Source: Hyphomicrobium sp. LHD-15 (GTDB taxonomy: Bacteria > Pseudomonadota > Alphaproteobacteria > Rhizobiales > Hyphomicrobiaceae). Taken from it: a DNA stretch of 64,000 nucleotides. The notes under the pieces are model-generated. The model was not told the DNA's origin. It did no database searches and saw only the letters and a program-made list of their open reading frames with translations. The stretch is from NCBI RefSeq assembly GCF_031157355.1, contig NZ_JAVIFT010000002.1, positions 1,102,501-1,166,500 on the forward strand. The letters are read 5' to 3'. This document shows, piece by piece, positions 15,842 to 25,991 of the stretch (positions are counted from its first letter, which is position 1; each line of letters opens with the position of its first letter). Both the position numbers and the translations under genes were made by a program.

Positions 15842-16196
15842 ACGAAGTTTTTCTCCGGGTCGATCCGGTGGGGCCAAGCCGGTCCCGATGCATGGTCATT
15901 GGTGATGCGATCGCGGCTTCGGGTCCAAGTGCGGACACGAGCGCGGCGCTCTTCTCTGCGGGTCTCTTTATTCGCTAAGCTACTGATCAACAGTGCTCTT
16001 GTCGAAAAGCGGACCCGTGCTTTTCCGAGCATTCTAGCACACGTACCCCGAACGCCTTGTGTTCCCGGGGTTACTGTCCGCGTCGTTCGATGGGCGGACT
16101 TTAGGCCCCCCAAATTCAGACTGTCCATGCGGCAGCGTTACCCGGGGTTTCCAAAAGACCAATCCGGACGGTGGATGAAGGTTCAGTATCCGCCGT
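15842..16196. other. 355-bp spacer upstream of the P450 gene and downstream of purN
   Basis: Contains the likely P450 promoter and, at 15993-16035, a degenerate family-A palindromic repeat (GTGCTCTTGTCGAAAAGC - GGACCCGTGCTTTTCCGAGC). The rest (16040-16190) shows short GC-rich inverted words such as CCCGGGG but no ORF and no convincing terminator for purN. Confidence 0.5.
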
Positions 16197-16868
16197 TCAA
16201 AGGGAAGGCGAGTACAGTGCCTGCTCTTGGTTAATCCCAGCATTACCAGTGTCTTGCCACTGTAGCAGCTCTCCGGCCACCCGGACTTGACCTTGAACAA
16301 CCAGGGCGAGCGCACGGGGATAAAGCCGGTGCTCGGCGGCCAGAACGCGTGCCGCCAGGCTCTCTGCCGTATCCGAAGCCAGAACCGGGACCGCCGCCTG
16401 CCCGATGATCGGGCCATCATCCATCTCCGCGCGCACGAAGTGGACGGTGCAACCCGAGATCCTGACGCCGGCTTCAAGCACGCGCTCATGGGTTTTGAGG
16501 CCCTTGAACGACGGCAGCAGCGACGGGTGAATGTTGATCATGCGGTCCCGCCAGCGCTCGACGAATCCTGGCGTCATCAGACGCATGAAGCCGGCGAGGG
16601 CGACGATGTCGATTTTCGACAGGTCGAGCATACCCTGCAGCTGGCCTTCGAAATGCTCGCGGCTTTCGTAGTGTTTGTGGTCGAAGCCGAGTGCGGGAAT
16701 ACCCTGGGCCTTGGCCCAAGCGAGGCCTGCCGCATCGGGGCGGTTTGCGATCACGAGAGCGATCTCGGCCGGATAGTCGGGAGCACGCGCGGCTTCAACA
16801 AGAGCCTGCATGTTGGAGCCGCGGCCGGAGATCAGGACGGCGACTCGCTTCTTAGGGGATGTTGTCAT
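16197..16868 (-). CDS. purN: Phosphoribosylglycinamide formyltransferase
   Basis: A 223-residue GAR transformylase using 10-formyl-tetrahydrofolate at step three of purine synthesis. Visible landmarks are VLISGRGSNMQAL for phosphate binding, GFMRLMTPGFVERW, the active-site stretch INIHPSLLPSFKG (Asn and His catalytic) and VHFVRAEMDDGPIIGQ with the catalytic Asp. The start MTTSPKKRVAV is chosen over two upstream codons because homologues begin here. The C-terminal tail after LLQWQDT is a few residues longer than usual. In many relatives purM lies directly upstream on the same strand; here 1.4 kb with two other genes separates them. Confidence 0.96.
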   Translation of the reverse strand: MTTSPKKRVAVLISGRGSNMQALVEAARAPDYPAEIALVIANRPDAAGLAWAKAQGIPALGFDHKHYESREHFEGQLQGMLDLSKIDIVALAGFMRLMTPGFVERWRDRMINIHPSLLPSFKGLKTHERVLEAGVRISGCTVHFVRAEMDDGPIIGQAAVPVLASDTAESLAARVLAAEHRLYPRALALVVQGQVRVAGELLQWQDTGNAGINQEQALYSPSL

Positions 16869-17056
16869 GGCGGGGTCCATACCACAGCAGGCCCGCGGTA
16901 TGCACGGGGTGGGCGACAAGATGCTTTCCGCCGGTTGGCTAGGGCTCGCGCCGAGGCTCTTCGAGCGCTGGAGGGCATGCGATCGAAGGGATACGCGGCG
17001 TGTGGGACACGCCGCGCTCGTATGCGTCTTAAATGTGGGTCAGCGCCTCAGCGACG

Positions 17057-17410
17057 CTAGCCTACAGGGAGATGGCCCGTTTCGTGGTCGCGCACGGCCC
17101 AAACCGCGAGGACCAACGTCGCGACGCCGATCAGTACGTGCGTTAGCTTTGCCGCCTCGTGACCGTTGAACCCGAGCACCCATGGCGCGACGATGAGCCA
17201 AAGGCCAAGCACGGCATTGATCCATTCCTCCCAAGCCTGGAAAGCAAGAATGGTCGCGAGCGCCAGGATCGCGATGAGTGCGCCGATGATGTGCGCGTTA
17301 AATGACGGTGCGCGCTCTGTGCTGAAACCCAGCACGAAGGGAGAAAGAAAGAGCGCGACGCCGAGCAGGAAGTTTACGCCATCCTGCCAAGTGCCAAATG
17401 TCCGTTCCAT
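17057..17410 (-). CDS. SPW-repeat membrane protein
   Basis: A 117-residue protein with four membrane helices and two copies of the SPW motif, LSPFVLGF at about 22-29 and VAPWVLGF at about 74-81, the second with Ala for Ser. Each motif opens a helix pair, so the protein is an internal duplication. An excellent ribosome binding site (AGGAGG) lies just before the ATG. SPW proteins occur in soil bacteria and are often linked to stress or vitamin-dependent enzymes, but no function is established. It lies in the gap between purM and purN, on the same strand as both. Confidence 0.85.
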   Translation of the reverse strand: MERTFGTWQDGVNFLLGVALFLSPFVLGFSTERAPSFNAHIIGALIAILALATILAFQAWEEWINAVLGLWLIVAPWVLGFNGHEAAKLTHVLIGVATLVLAVWAVRDHETGHLPVG

Positions 17411-17779
17411 ATGCCAACCTCCTTTAGGTCGACAGCATAGGGGTCACGATGACCCCCTCATATGAGTGAGAACTAAGCGTGTCGTGTTGTCCTTCAAGGC
17501 CGCTACGCGCCGTCTCGCGATCGATTTTTCAGTGCAGCGTTAAATGCTACGGCGCAACATCACAGCCTGTGATCTCCCGCACTGCGACGATCAACTTTGA
17601 GCGCTGTTTGGTCGCTGACCTGTTGGCGGATCGCTGCTTTGCTTCCTATATTCCTCCCCAGGAACTCGGACGCTGGCCGGGCCTGAAGCGACACTGAAAG
17701 AGTTTGCTTCGATGTGCTCGCGAGAAGGCCTCCCGGCGGTCTCATCGATGACGATCACCGCAACGATCGGAGGCCAATC
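17411..17779. other. 369-bp spacer between divergent SPW and YbaK genes
   Basis: No convincing gene. Two divergent promoters must lie here. The region 17540-17660 is relatively AT-rich (AGTGCAGCGTTAAATGC, TTGCTTCCTATATTCC). CGGAGG at 17768-17773 is the ribosome binding site of the YbaK gene. Confidence 0.5.
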
Positions 17780-18253
17780 ATGGGTATCGCATCAACGGTT
17801 CAGCACTTTCTCGATGGCCGAGGTGTCGCTTACGACGTGCTGACGCACGATCGGACGCTGCGCTCTTCGACAACAGCCGAAGCTTGCGGCATATCGGAGG
17901 ACAATCTGGCGAAGGGCGTGCTCGTGCGGCACAGGGATGGCTATCTTCTGGCGATCCTGCCGGCTTCGCGGCACCTCGAACTGGAAGATCTCGGCGTTTG
18001 GCTCAAGCACCCGGTTGGCCTGGCGACCGAAACGGAAATCGCGAAAATATTTGGCGACTGTGAGTTGGGGGCGGTGCCGCCGGTCGCGGGGGCTTATGGC
18101 CTGCCGGGCGTCATGGACGACAGCCTCGAGGGGTTCGAGGACATTTACTTCGAAGGCGGCGACCATCGCACGCTCGTGCACCTCAACGGGCGCGAGTTCC
18201 GTCGCCTCATGGTCCAGGTGCCGCACTCTCACATCAGCAGGCCGAACCACTGA
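17780..18253 (+). CDS. YbaK/EbsC-family aminoacyl-tRNA deacylase-like protein
   Basis: A 157-residue protein of the YbaK/ProXp superfamily, whose members hydrolyse mischarged tRNAs (Cys-tRNAPro, Ala-tRNAPro). The opening VQHFLDGRGVAYDVLTHDRT, the block STTAEACGISEDNLAKGVLVR with the conserved lysine, and the glycine-rich segment GAVPPVAGAYGLPGVMD (read in parts) that forms the substrate pocket support the fold. The ATG at 17780 has a CGGAGG ribosome binding site at the right distance, unlike the upstream ATG of the longer frame. It is convergent with purM (24-bp gap). The mischarged amino acid is unknown. Confidence 0.87.
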   Translation: MGIASTVQHFLDGRGVAYDVLTHDRTLRSSTTAEACGISEDNLAKGVLVRHRDGYLLAILPASRHLELEDLGVWLKHPVGLATETEIAKIFGDCELGAVPPVAGAYGLPGVMDDSLEGFEDIYFEGGDHRTLVHLNGREFRRLMVQVPHSHISRPNH

Positions 18254-18277
18254 TGCCGGTGTTTGCCTGCGCGCGAG

Positions 18278-19405
18278 TTAGTTGAATTTCAGTGCGCCTT
18301 CGTAGGTCACGGCCCAGGCTTCGCCCTTGCCTTTGGCGGAGCTTTTTTCGCCGGTGGGCGGTGTAATCTCGCCGATTACGACAGGCGCTTCACCGGCAGC
18401 CGAGAGGCTCGCGATCACGGCGTCGACGCCGTCCTTGGCGACGACGAGGATCATGCCGATACCGCAGTTGAAGGTGCGCAGCATTTCCGCGTCGGGGAGG
18501 CGCCCGGCCTTGGCCAGCCAGCCGAACACGGCGGGCGCGCGCCAGCTCGTCAGATCGATGGTGGCGGCAACCGTCGGCGGCAACACGCGCGGCAGGTTTT
18601 CGGATAAGCCGCCGCCAGTAATGTGGGAGAGTGCCTTGATGGGGCCATCCATGGCGCCGCCGGAGGCTTCGATCGCGGCGAGCACGGGCTTTACATAAAT
18701 GCGCGTCGGCTCGAGCAGCGCGTCGGCGAGCGTTTTGTCCGGTGCGAAGGGGGCGGGTGCATCCCAGCCGAGCTTCTCTTCCGCGGCAAGGCGGCGGACC
18801 AGCGAATATCCATTCGAATGCACGCCGGAAGACGGCAGCCCGATGACGACGTCGCCGACTGCGACGTCGGGCCGGGGCAGGATCTCGCCACGCTCGACGG
18901 CACCTACCGCGAAGCCGGCAAGGTCGTAGTCGTCGCCCTTGTAGTGGCCGGGCATTTCGGCGGTTTCGCCGCCGATCAAGGCGCAGCCGGCTTGGCGGCA
19001 ACCCTCGCCGATGCCGGAGACCACTTCGGTCGCGGTTTTCACGTCAAGTTTGCCGACAGCGAAATAATCCAGGAAAAACAGAGGCTCAGCACCCTGGACG
19101 ACGAGATCGTTCACGCACATGGCGACGAGGTCGATGCCGATGGTGCTGTGGCGGCCGGTGTCGATGGCGATGCGGAGCTTGGTGCCGACGCCGTCGTTGG
19201 CGGCAACGAGCACGGGATCTCGGAAGCCGGCGCCTTTGAGGTCGAACAGGCCACCGAAGCCGCCAAGGTCGGCGTCGGCGCCGGTGCGGCGCGTCGATTT
19301 GGCGATGCCTTTGATAGCCTCGACCAGCGCGTTGCCGGCGTCGATGTCGACGCCCGCTTCACGATAGGTGATGCTCTTCTCTGATCCGTCCGCTGATTGG
19401 CTCAT
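18278..19405 (-). CDS. purM: Phosphoribosylformylglycinamidine cyclo-ligase (AIR synthetase)
   Basis: A 375-residue ATP-dependent enzyme closing the imidazole ring at step five of purine synthesis. Motifs: [19 protein letters not shown] at the N-terminus, [40 protein letters not shown] (in parts), [12 protein letters not shown] and [15 protein letters not shown]. The length is about 30 residues over E. coli PurM because of an N-terminal extension and a basic C-terminal tail. It is divergent from the DUF2066 gene, and its usual partner purN lies further downstream beyond the SPW gene. Confidence 0.97.
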   Translation of the reverse strand: MSQSADGSEKSITYREAGVDIDAGNALVEAIKGIAKSTRRTGADADLGGFGGLFDLKGAGFRDPVLVAANDGVGTKLRIAIDTGRHSTIGIDLVAMCVNDLVVQGAEPLFFLDYFAVGKLDVKTATEVVSGIGEGCRQAGCALIGGETAEMPGHYKGDDYDLAGFAVGAVERGEILPRPDVAVGDVVIGLPSSGVHSNGYSLVRRLAAEEKLGWDAPAPFAPDKTLADALLEPTRIYVKPVLAAIEASGGAMDGPIKALSHITGGGLSENLPRVLPPTVAATIDLTSWRAPAVFGWLAKAGRLPDAEMLRTFNCGIGMILVVAKDGVDAVIASLSAAGEAPVVIGEITPPTGEKSSAKGKGEAWAVTYEGALKFN

Positions 19406-19661
19406 GAATCCTCGGAACTCAGCCGGGTTCGATTGGTCGCGCTTTGACTGTCGGTAAAATCGCTTTACGCTTTTCGGGACACAGTCTTATCCCTACTTTC
19501 GCCCGAAAGTGAACGGGAGATGGGCCTCCTACCAGCTTGAGGGCGGCGCGGCAACGGACATCGGGGCGCGCCGGGGTTAGCCGCGGCTTCTGTTTTGCCG
19601 CGGGACCGGAAGCGCGGGGGAGCCGGAAGACCGGTACTGACGACGCTGGAGGAACCGAGAG

Positions 19662-20819
19662 TTGGCTTTTTTGAACCGGATTTCCGGGCTTGTGCTTGGG
19701 TTTGCCTGGGCTGCCGTGATCGCGTCGGCGCCAGCTGATGCTGCGCCCGCCGACAAGGTTTACACGATCGCCAACTATCCGGTGGATGCAACCGCCAAGG
19801 ATGCGGTGGCCGCCAAGGAAAAGGCTCATGCCGAGGGGCAGCAGGCCGCGTTCGGCGCGCTCTTGAAGCGGATCGTGCCGGTGACGGCCTATAATCGCAT
19901 CGACCGGCTCAAGAGCTTGCCGGCCGGGAACTATATCGACGGAGTCGCGATCCGCTCGGAACAGAACTCCAACACGCAGTACATCGCGAGCCTCGACTTC
20001 TCGTTTCAGGCGAACTCGATCCGCGACCTTCTGCATCGCGAAGGTGTTCCGTTCGTCGAGGAGCAATCGCCGCGCCTGGTGGTGGTGCCGGTGACGGCGG
20101 AACCAGGTGACAACGGGAAGCTGCGCTATCGTTCGGCCAGTGGAGCGTGGAGCCAGGTCTGGAAGGGGCTCGATCTCGACAATACGCTGACGCCGCTGCG
20201 CATCGAGGCGCTGCTGCCGGCAATTCACGAGGATACGATCGTTGCCACATTGAATGGCGACGATAGCGTCGAGCGCGTGCTGACCGGCGAATACAAGGCG
20301 GATTTCGTGCTGTTCGCCGTATCGGAGGTCGATACCGCGGGCAAGCAGCTCAACGTGACGCTGGCGGGTATCGATCCGGCCGGGCTGCTTTCATGGCGGC
20401 GCAGCTATCGGCTTACGGACGGTGACGTGAACTATGCAATGGAGTTCGCCGCCGTCGTCACGCAGGGCGTGCTCGAAGGACGATGGAAGGTCGCAAAATC
20501 CGAAGAGAGCGGGCAGGGCGGCTTTGCAGGCGGCAGCTCGGCTGGTGGTGGCTTCGGCGGTTCCGGCGGCGGCGGTGGCGCAGGCGATCTGCACATGGCG
20601 GTCGAATTCTCGAGCCTCGAAGAATGGAACGATTTGCGCGGGCAACTGCTCGATGTGCCGGGTGTCGACGACGTGCGCATCGGGGCCGTGTCGGCGCGCA
20701 GCGCGGATGTCTCGCTGCGCTATCCCGGTGGGGGCACGGGGCTTGCCGCCGTGCTCGCGCGGCATGGGCTGTCACTCACCGGTGGTGGGGGGCAGTGGGT
20801 GCTGAGGTCGGGTTACTGA
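19662..20819 (+). CDS. Exported DUF2066 domain protein
   Basis: A 385-residue protein with a signal peptide (hydrophobic GLVLGFAWAAVIASAPADA, cleavage around residue 27). The core (about residues 33-270) fits DUF2066: VYTIANYPVDATAKDAVAAKEKA, the AFGALLKRIV block and DFSFQANSIRDLLHREGVPFVE. A Gly/Ser-rich linker (GGFAGGSSAGGGFGGSGGGG, about 286-307) connects to a C-terminal domain of about 75 residues that looks like a second small alpha/beta fold (MAVEFSSLEEWNDLRGQL). It starts with TTG, preceded by GGAGGAAC. The gene keeps its place next to purM/purN and hdaA in many alphaproteobacteria; function unknown. Confidence 0.87.
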   Translation: MAFLNRISGLVLGFAWAAVIASAPADAAPADKVYTIANYPVDATAKDAVAAKEKAHAEGQQAAFGALLKRIVPVTAYNRIDRLKSLPAGNYIDGVAIRSEQNSNTQYIASLDFSFQANSIRDLLHREGVPFVEEQSPRLVVVPVTAEPGDNGKLRYRSASGAWSQVWKGLDLDNTLTPLRIEALLPAIHEDTIVATLNGDDSVERVLTGEYKADFVLFAVSEVDTAGKQLNVTLAGIDPAGLLSWRRSYRLTDGDVNYAMEFAAVVTQGVLEGRWKVAKSEESGQGGFAGGSSAGGGFGGSGGGGGAGDLHMAVEFSSLEEWNDLRGQLLDVPGVDDVRIGAVSARSADVSLRYPGGGTGLAAVLARHGLSLTGGGGQWVLRSGY

Positions 20820-21075
20820 TCTCGTCTCGCCGCAAACATTCAAAATCCTAATTGAAATCAGGTTGTTGATGTAATTTTTGTGCGCCGCGGCGTGCGAGAT
20901 CGGATGCAAAATGCGGCAGGCTGGCGTATGACGCGTCAAGAGCCCTGCTGTTGCTTTCTGCCGGAAGCGCGGCAGGGGTTCGTCAGCCCGGCTGGCGGCG
21001 CTCGTGAAGCTCGTATCGAAATGAAAGGTCCGGGCCAGCAAGTTGAAAACAAAACTGCCCCGGATTTAGTGACGT

Positions 21076-21639
21076 ATGGTCGTGTTTCGAGCTTCAGGTC
21101 CCAGCCATTTGAACATCCCAAATCTCATCACCTTGGGGCGCGTCATTCTGGTGCCCGTCGTGTTCTGGCTGCTGGTGTCCGGACAGACGCAGCTTGCCTT
21201 CTTCGCGTTCGTGCTGGCTGGCGTTTCAGACGCGGTGGATGGCTTCATCGCAAAGCGGTTCGGTCTTGCGACGGAACTCGGCGCCTATCTCGATCCGTTG
21301 GCCGACAAGCTCCTGATCGTCTCGATTTTCGTTGCGCTCGGCGTGCGTGGCGCGCTGCCGTCATGGCTCGTCATTGCGGTGGTTTCGCGCGATATCCTGA
21401 TCATCGTCGGGGTCATGCTGTCGTGGCTTCTGGATCATCCGGTGCGCATCAGTCCGCTCGTGGTCAGCAAGGCGAACACGGCCGCGCAGATCGTGCTGGC
21501 CGGAACGGTGCTCGCCGATGACGGGTTCGGTCTCGGATTGGAGATCATCCGCATCGGTCTGGTGTGGATTGTGGGGGCGCTTACGGTCGCCTCGCTCTGG
21601 GCGTATCTCAGGGCTTGGCTTCGACACATGTCTGGTTAA
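21076..21639 (+). CDS. CDP-alcohol phosphatidyltransferase family protein (PgsA-like)
   Basis: A 187-residue integral membrane enzyme of the CDP-alcohol phosphatidyltransferase family. The signature D-x2-D-G-x2-A-(R/K) ... G-x3-D-x3-D is complete in SDAVDGFIAKRFG and LGAYLDPLADK, at about residues 51-78, supplying the four metal-binding aspartates. It opens with NIPNLITLGRVILVPVVFWL, the usual first helix, and has five to six membrane helices in all. The family makes phosphatidylglycerol phosphate or cardiolipin; because alphaproteobacteria often carry two such genes, the product here cannot be fixed. It precedes the permease and hdaA genes on the same strand. Confidence 0.9.
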   Translation: MVVFRASGPSHLNIPNLITLGRVILVPVVFWLLVSGQTQLAFFAFVLAGVSDAVDGFIAKRFGLATELGAYLDPLADKLLIVSIFVALGVRGALPSWLVIAVVSRDILIIVGVMLSWLLDHPVRISPLVVSKANTAAQIVLAGTVLADDGFGLGLEIIRIGLVWIVGALTVASLWAYLRAWLRHMSG

Positions 21640-21778
21640 AGTTCCGCGTTCGGCCGCCGGAGCATCCGCGGCAGTTGCTCGGCATGTGCGGATTTGAAAT
21701 CCGGGTGCTTTGGCCGGGAGGCCCGCTCGTTCAGGCCACGCACTTATTCAGTCCGGGCAAATCGGAGACGGAGACACT

Positions 21779-22888
21779 ATGCGCGCCGAACGGCAGGTTC
21801 TGTTTTGGGTCACGGCGGCGGGATTGCTCATCCTGACCATCGCGATGCTCAAGGAAATCCTGCTGCCGTTCGTTGCAGGCATTGCGGTCGCCTACTTCCT
21901 GAGCCCGCTGGCCGACCGGCTGGTGTCACTCGGGCTCAACCGGGTGATTGCCTCGCTGTTGATCGTCGCGACGCTGGCGGTAGTGGCGATTGCGGCCATC
22001 GTTCTTGTCGCGCCGATCATTCTGGCGCAGGCGCAAGAGTTTGCAGCCGCGCTGCCGGGCGAAGTCACGCGCATCAAAGGCTTGCTCGAGGTCTGGGCGC
22101 GCGAGCGGTTCGGTCCCGGGTTCGGCGGTCTCGACGGGCAGATCGACCGCGCCTCCGATGCGCTCGCGGAAAACTGGGCGAGCCTGGCTGGCTGGGCCGC
22201 GACGTCGATCTGGAGCCGCAGTCTCGCGATCGTGAACTTTCTGGCGTTGATGCTGGTGACGCCGCTGGTCGTCTTCTATCTGCTGGTCGATTGGCATCCG
22301 ATGCTGGAGAAGATCGACGGCTGGCTGCCGCGTGGGCATGCGGCTTCGATCCGGACGCTGGCGTCGGATATGAACGACGCGGTTGCCGCGTTCGTGCGCG
22401 GGCAGGGCGCCGTGTGCCTTATCCTCGGCTCGTTTTATGCGGTGGCGCTGTCGGCGGTCGGGCTCGATTACGGTCTCCTCATCGGTCTTGCCACCGGATT
22501 GCTCGCCTTCATTCCTTTCGTCGGCTGGGCGCTGGGCTTCATCACGGCGACGACGGTCGCGATCATTCAGTTCTGGCCCGAGCTTCTGCCGATCCTGATC
22601 GTCGTCGGTATTTTTCTTGCCGCGCAGGCCGCAGATGCGGGCTTCCTCAGCCCGACCATCGTTGGATCCAAGATCGGGCTGCATCCGGTCTGGCTTATTT
22701 TCGCGCTCTTCGTGTTCAGCTATCTGTTCGGTCTCGTCGGCACGCTGGTTGCGGTGCCGCTCGCGGCTGCGCTCGGCGTGCTGATCCGCTTCGCGCTCGA
22801 TGTCTATCTCAAGAGCCCGGTCTATCAGGGGCCACCGGTTGCGGCGCTGCCCGTCGACCCGGTTTCCGAATCCGAGATCACTCCATGA
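21779..22888 (+). CDS. AI-2E/PerM family transporter
   Basis: A 369-residue membrane protein of the AI-2 exporter/PerM superfamily with about eight helices. Family features are the N-terminal pair FWVTAAGLLILTIAMLKEILLPFVAGIAVAYFLSP (in parts), the soluble central segment (about residues 95-160), and the C-terminal block GLLIGLATGLLAFIPFVGWALGF followed by LSPTIVGSKIGLHPVWLIFAL. Homologues export autoinducer-2 or work as Na+/H+ antiporters; the substrate here is unknown. The stop overlaps the hdaA start (ATGA), a coupling kept in many alphaproteobacteria. Confidence 0.92.
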   Translation: MRAERQVLFWVTAAGLLILTIAMLKEILLPFVAGIAVAYFLSPLADRLVSLGLNRVIASLLIVATLAVVAIAAIVLVAPIILAQAQEFAAALPGEVTRIKGLLEVWARERFGPGFGGLDGQIDRASDALAENWASLAGWAATSIWSRSLAIVNFLALMLVTPLVVFYLLVDWHPMLEKIDGWLPRGHAASIRTLASDMNDAVAAFVRGQGAVCLILGSFYAVALSAVGLDYGLLIGLATGLLAFIPFVGWALGFITATTVAIIQFWPELLPILIVVGIFLAAQAADAGFLSPTIVGSKIGLHPVWLIFALFVFSYLFGLVGTLVAVPLAAALGVLIRFALDVYLKSPVYQGPPVAALPVDPVSESEITP

Positions 22889-23598
22889 CCGCACGCGCCA
22901 ATTCCGGGCCTGAGCAACTCGTGCTCGCGCTCCCCCATCGTCAAGCGCAGGAAGCGCAGGACTTCCTCGTCAGCAGCTCCAATGCGGGCGCGGTGGATCT
23001 CGTGGATGGCTGGCCGAACTGGCCTCTGCACGCGGCAATCGTGGTCGGACCATCCGGCGCCGGAAAAAGCCATCTCGCAAACGTGTGGCGCATGCGCTCG
23101 CAGGCTGCGGTGCTCGCTGCAGAAACGCTCGATGAAACCGCCGTTGCCATCTTCGAGGCGCGGCGCACGCTGGTGGTCGAAGATATCGATCGCGGTATCG
23201 GCAGCGAGCAGGTGCTGTTTCACCTGCTCAACCTTGCCCGCGAAAAGTCGGGCTCGTTGCTGATGACCTCGCGCGTCGCGCCGGGGGAGATGGTGATCGG
23301 GCTGCCGGATCTCAGGTCGCGGCTGAGGGCCATTCCGCCGGTTCTGATCGAGCCGCCGGACGAAGCCCTGATCCGGTCGGTGATGGTCAAACTGTTCGCG
23401 GACCGCCAACTCGTCGTGGAACCGCATGTCGTGAGCTATCTTGCGCTCCACATGGAGCGCTCGATGGCGGCGGCGACGCGGCTGGTGGCGGATTGCGACA
23501 GGCTTTCGCTGGCGATGCAACGCAAGGTCACGCGCGCGGTGGCGGCGGCTGCCTTGGCCCGAGAATCAAGCGAAGTGGACGAGGAAAGCGACGAGTAA
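22885..23598 (+). CDS. hdaA: HdaA, regulatory inactivator of the replication initiator DnaA
   Basis: A 237-residue AAA+ protein related to DnaA domain III. It binds the DNA sliding clamp and stimulates ATP hydrolysis by DnaA, preventing re-initiation. The N-terminal clamp-binding peptide is visible as EQLVLALP (residues 10-17), Walker A is GPSGAGKS near residue 55, and Walker B is LVVEDIDR near 95-102. It lacks the DnaA DNA-binding domain, as expected. The start ATG overlaps the permease stop; the ppk gene follows after 78 bp. The assignment rests on motif order and on the conserved position next to the PerM-like gene and ppk1. Confidence 0.9.
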   Translation: MTARANSGPEQLVLALPHRQAQEAQDFLVSSSNAGAVDLVDGWPNWPLHAAIVVGPSGAGKSHLANVWRMRSQAAVLAAETLDETAVAIFEARRTLVVEDIDRGIGSEQVLFHLLNLAREKSGSLLMTSRVAPGEMVIGLPDLRSRLRAIPPVLIEPPDEALIRSVMVKLFADRQLVVEPHVVSYLALHMERSMAAATRLVADCDRLSLAMQRKVTRAVAAAALARESSEVDEESDE

Positions 23599-23676
23599 CG
23601 TTGTCATCATACTGTTGCACTCCCGACGCTTGATGCGCTCTTCTCATCGGCGGACCGGTTGCAGGAATTGGCAAAA

Positions 23677-25863
23677 ATGGCGTCTCAAAAAGGTAAGAAC
23701 AAAGTGGATGCACGCGCACCGGCTCCGGCTCCGCAAGTTCCGGAAGGGCCAGATCGTTTCTATAACCGCGAGCTTTCCTGGCTGCAGTTCAACCGGCGTG
23801 TGCTCGAGGAAGCGCAGAACAAGCATCACCCCGTGCTCGAGCGGCTGCGCTTTCTTTCGATCTCGGCGTCGAACCTCGACGAATTCTACATGGTGCGCGC
23901 GGCCGGCATTTACGGGCAGATCGCGGCAGGCGTGACGACGCTGACCCAGGATGGACTGACGCCGAAGCAACAGCTCACCGAGATCAACCGGTTTGCGGCG
24001 AAGCTGGTGGCCGACAAGCAAGCCGTCTGGATCGACCTCAAGAAGGAAATGGCCGCGGCCGGTGTCGAGATCGTCGAACCGGTCAGCCTGACGCCTGGCG
24101 AAAAATCCTGGCTGCAGCGTCTGTTCATGTCGCACGTGTTTCCGATCCTGACGCCGATCGCCGTCGACCCCGCGCATCCGTTTCCTTTCATTCCGAACCT
24201 CGGCCTGACGATGGTCGTGTGGATGCAGCGAAAGAGCGATGCAAAGGCAATGAGCGGCCTCATTCCGATTCCGAGCCAGCTCGAACGCTTCATCCGGCTG
24301 AGGGCCGAAGAAGCCGCAAACGGGCCGCTTCGTTTCATCCAGCTCGAAGAGATGATCGGCATGTTCATCTCGGAACTGTTCCCGGGCTTCGACGTGAAAA
24401 GCCAGGGCGCGTTCCGGGTGCTGCGCGACAGCGACGTGGAGCTGCAGGAAGAAGCCGAAGATCTGGTGCGGTCGTTCGAAACGCTGCTCAAGCGCCGGCG
24501 GCGTGGGCATGTGATCCGTCTCGAACTCGATGCGCGCATGCCGGACCGGCTCAAGAAGTTCGTCATCGACGAGCTGGAGGTGGGTGAGGAGTCGGTCTTC
24601 AGCAAGGAAGGGCTGCTCGGGCTTTCCGACACGTCGCAATTGATTGTCGCCGACCGGCCGGATCTCATGTTCGGCGTATTCAATCCGCGCTTCCCGGAGC
24701 GTATCCGCGAATTCAACGGCGATTGCTTCGCGGCGATCAGCAAGAAGGATCTCGTCGTCCATCATCCGTACGAGAGCTTCGACGTGGTGGTGCAGTTCCT
24801 GCGTCAAGCCGTGGCGGACCCGAACGTGATGGCCATCAAGTGGACGCTTTACCGAACCGGGCGCGACAGCCCGATCGTGCAGGCGCTCAAGGAAGCGGTG
24901 GAAGCCGGAAAATCGGTTACGGCGGTCGTGGAGCTGAAGGCGCGCTTCGACGAAGCCGCGAACATTCGCTGGGCGCGCGATCTCGAAAAGGCGGGCGTGC
25001 ACGTTGTCTACGGCTTCATCGAGCTCAAGACACACGCCAAGCTCGGGCAGATCGTGCGGCGCGAGAACTCGGAGCTCGTCACCTACTGCCACATCGGCAC
25101 CGGCAACTATCATGCGCAGACGGCGCGCATCTATACGGATCTCTCGCTGTTCACGACGGACGCCGGCATCGCGCGCGATGTCACACGTATCCTAAACTTC
25201 GTCACCGGCTACGGTGAGCCGGCGGAACTCGAGCATGTGGCGGCAAGCCCGCGCGGTATCCGCAATCGCATCCTGGATCACGTCGAGCGCGAGATTGCTC
25301 ACGTCAAAGCAGGTCGCCCCGGCGCGATCTGGATGAAAATGAACTCGCTCGTGGACGCGCAGATCATCGACGCGCTTTACGAGGCGAGCCAGGCTGGCGT
25401 CGAGATCGATCTCGTCGTGCGCGGCGTCTGCTGTCTCAAGCCGGGTGTGCCGGGTCTGTCCGAAAACATCCGTGTCAAGAGCATCATCGGCCGCTTCCTC
25501 GAGCATGCCCGCATCTATTGCTTCGGCGAGGGCGAGGGACTGCCGTCGCCGAACGCGGCCGTCTACATCAGCTCGGCGGACATGATGCCGCGCAACCTCG
25601 ACCGGCGCGTCGAGGCGATGGTGCCGATCAAGAACGCCACGGTGCACGAGCAAGTGCTCGATCAGATCATGGTCGCCAATCTCAAGGACAACCAGCAGAG
25701 CTGGGAAGTGAAAGCGGACGGTTCGTCTTCGCGCGTTGCACCGGAGCCGGGAGAAGCTCCGTTCAATGCTCATAAGTACTTTATGACCAATCCGTCGCTG
25801 TCAGGCCGCGGACAGGCGCTCAAGAAACATTTCCCTCCCAGGTTCGATCTGCAAAAAGACTAG
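23677..25863 (+). CDS. ppk1: Polyphosphate kinase 1
   Basis: A 728-residue PPK1 making polyphosphate from ATP. The N-terminal domain begins [20 protein letters not shown], and the phosphorylated histidine is in the motif CHIGTGN at about residue 472, followed by [12 protein letters not shown]. The second conserved histidine is in [11 protein letters not shown]. The C-terminal region has the usual [15 protein letters not shown]. The ATG at 23677 (MASQKGKNK) has AGGA ten bases upstream and is preferred to a TTG six codons before. An exopolyphosphatase gene follows, so synthesis and breakdown of polyphosphate are encoded together. Confidence 0.97.
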   Translation: MASQKGKNKVDARAPAPAPQVPEGPDRFYNRELSWLQFNRRVLEEAQNKHHPVLERLRFLSISASNLDEFYMVRAAGIYGQIAAGVTTLTQDGLTPKQQLTEINRFAAKLVADKQAVWIDLKKEMAAAGVEIVEPVSLTPGEKSWLQRLFMSHVFPILTPIAVDPAHPFPFIPNLGLTMVVWMQRKSDAKAMSGLIPIPSQLERFIRLRAEEAANGPLRFIQLEEMIGMFISELFPGFDVKSQGAFRVLRDSDVELQEEAEDLVRSFETLLKRRRRGHVIRLELDARMPDRLKKFVIDELEVGEESVFSKEGLLGLSDTSQLIVADRPDLMFGVFNPRFPERIREFNGDCFAAISKKDLVVHHPYESFDVVVQFLRQAVADPNVMAIKWTLYRTGRDSPIVQALKEAVEAGKSVTAVVELKARFDEAANIRWARDLEKAGVHVVYGFIELKTHAKLGQIVRRENSELVTYCHIGTGNYHAQTARIYTDLSLFTTDAGIARDVTRILNFVTGYGEPAELEHVAASPRGIRNRILDHVEREIAHVKAGRPGAIWMKMNSLVDAQIIDALYEASQAGVEIDLVVRGVCCLKPGVPGLSENIRVKSIIGRFLEHARIYCFGEGEGLPSPNAAVYISSADMMPRNLDRRVEAMVPIKNATVHEQVLDQIMVANLKDNQQSWEVKADGSSSRVAPEPGEAPFNAHKYFMTNPSLSGRGQALKKHFPPRFDLQKD

Positions 25864-25991
25864 ACCACGCACGCCGGAGACCCTATCAGTCTGTCGCGAG
25901 ACGCAGGGTCCGGATGCCGGGCCTAAACTTATGATGTAGAGCGTGTTTCACGTCCTCAAACGATTTGCCGGTAAACGCTCTTAGTCGGATC

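Noticed and set aside
14384-16234. 616-codon plus-strand frame over the P450 gene
   Set aside because: Shadow frame; composition is typical of the reverse of a high-GC gene and the minus strand has the full P450 motif set.
21694-22884. N-terminal extension of the hdaA frame across the permease gene
   Set aside because: The extended product is Arg/Ala-rich without motifs and overlaps a clear PerM-like gene in another frame; HdaA homologues begin near the clamp-binding motif at 22885.
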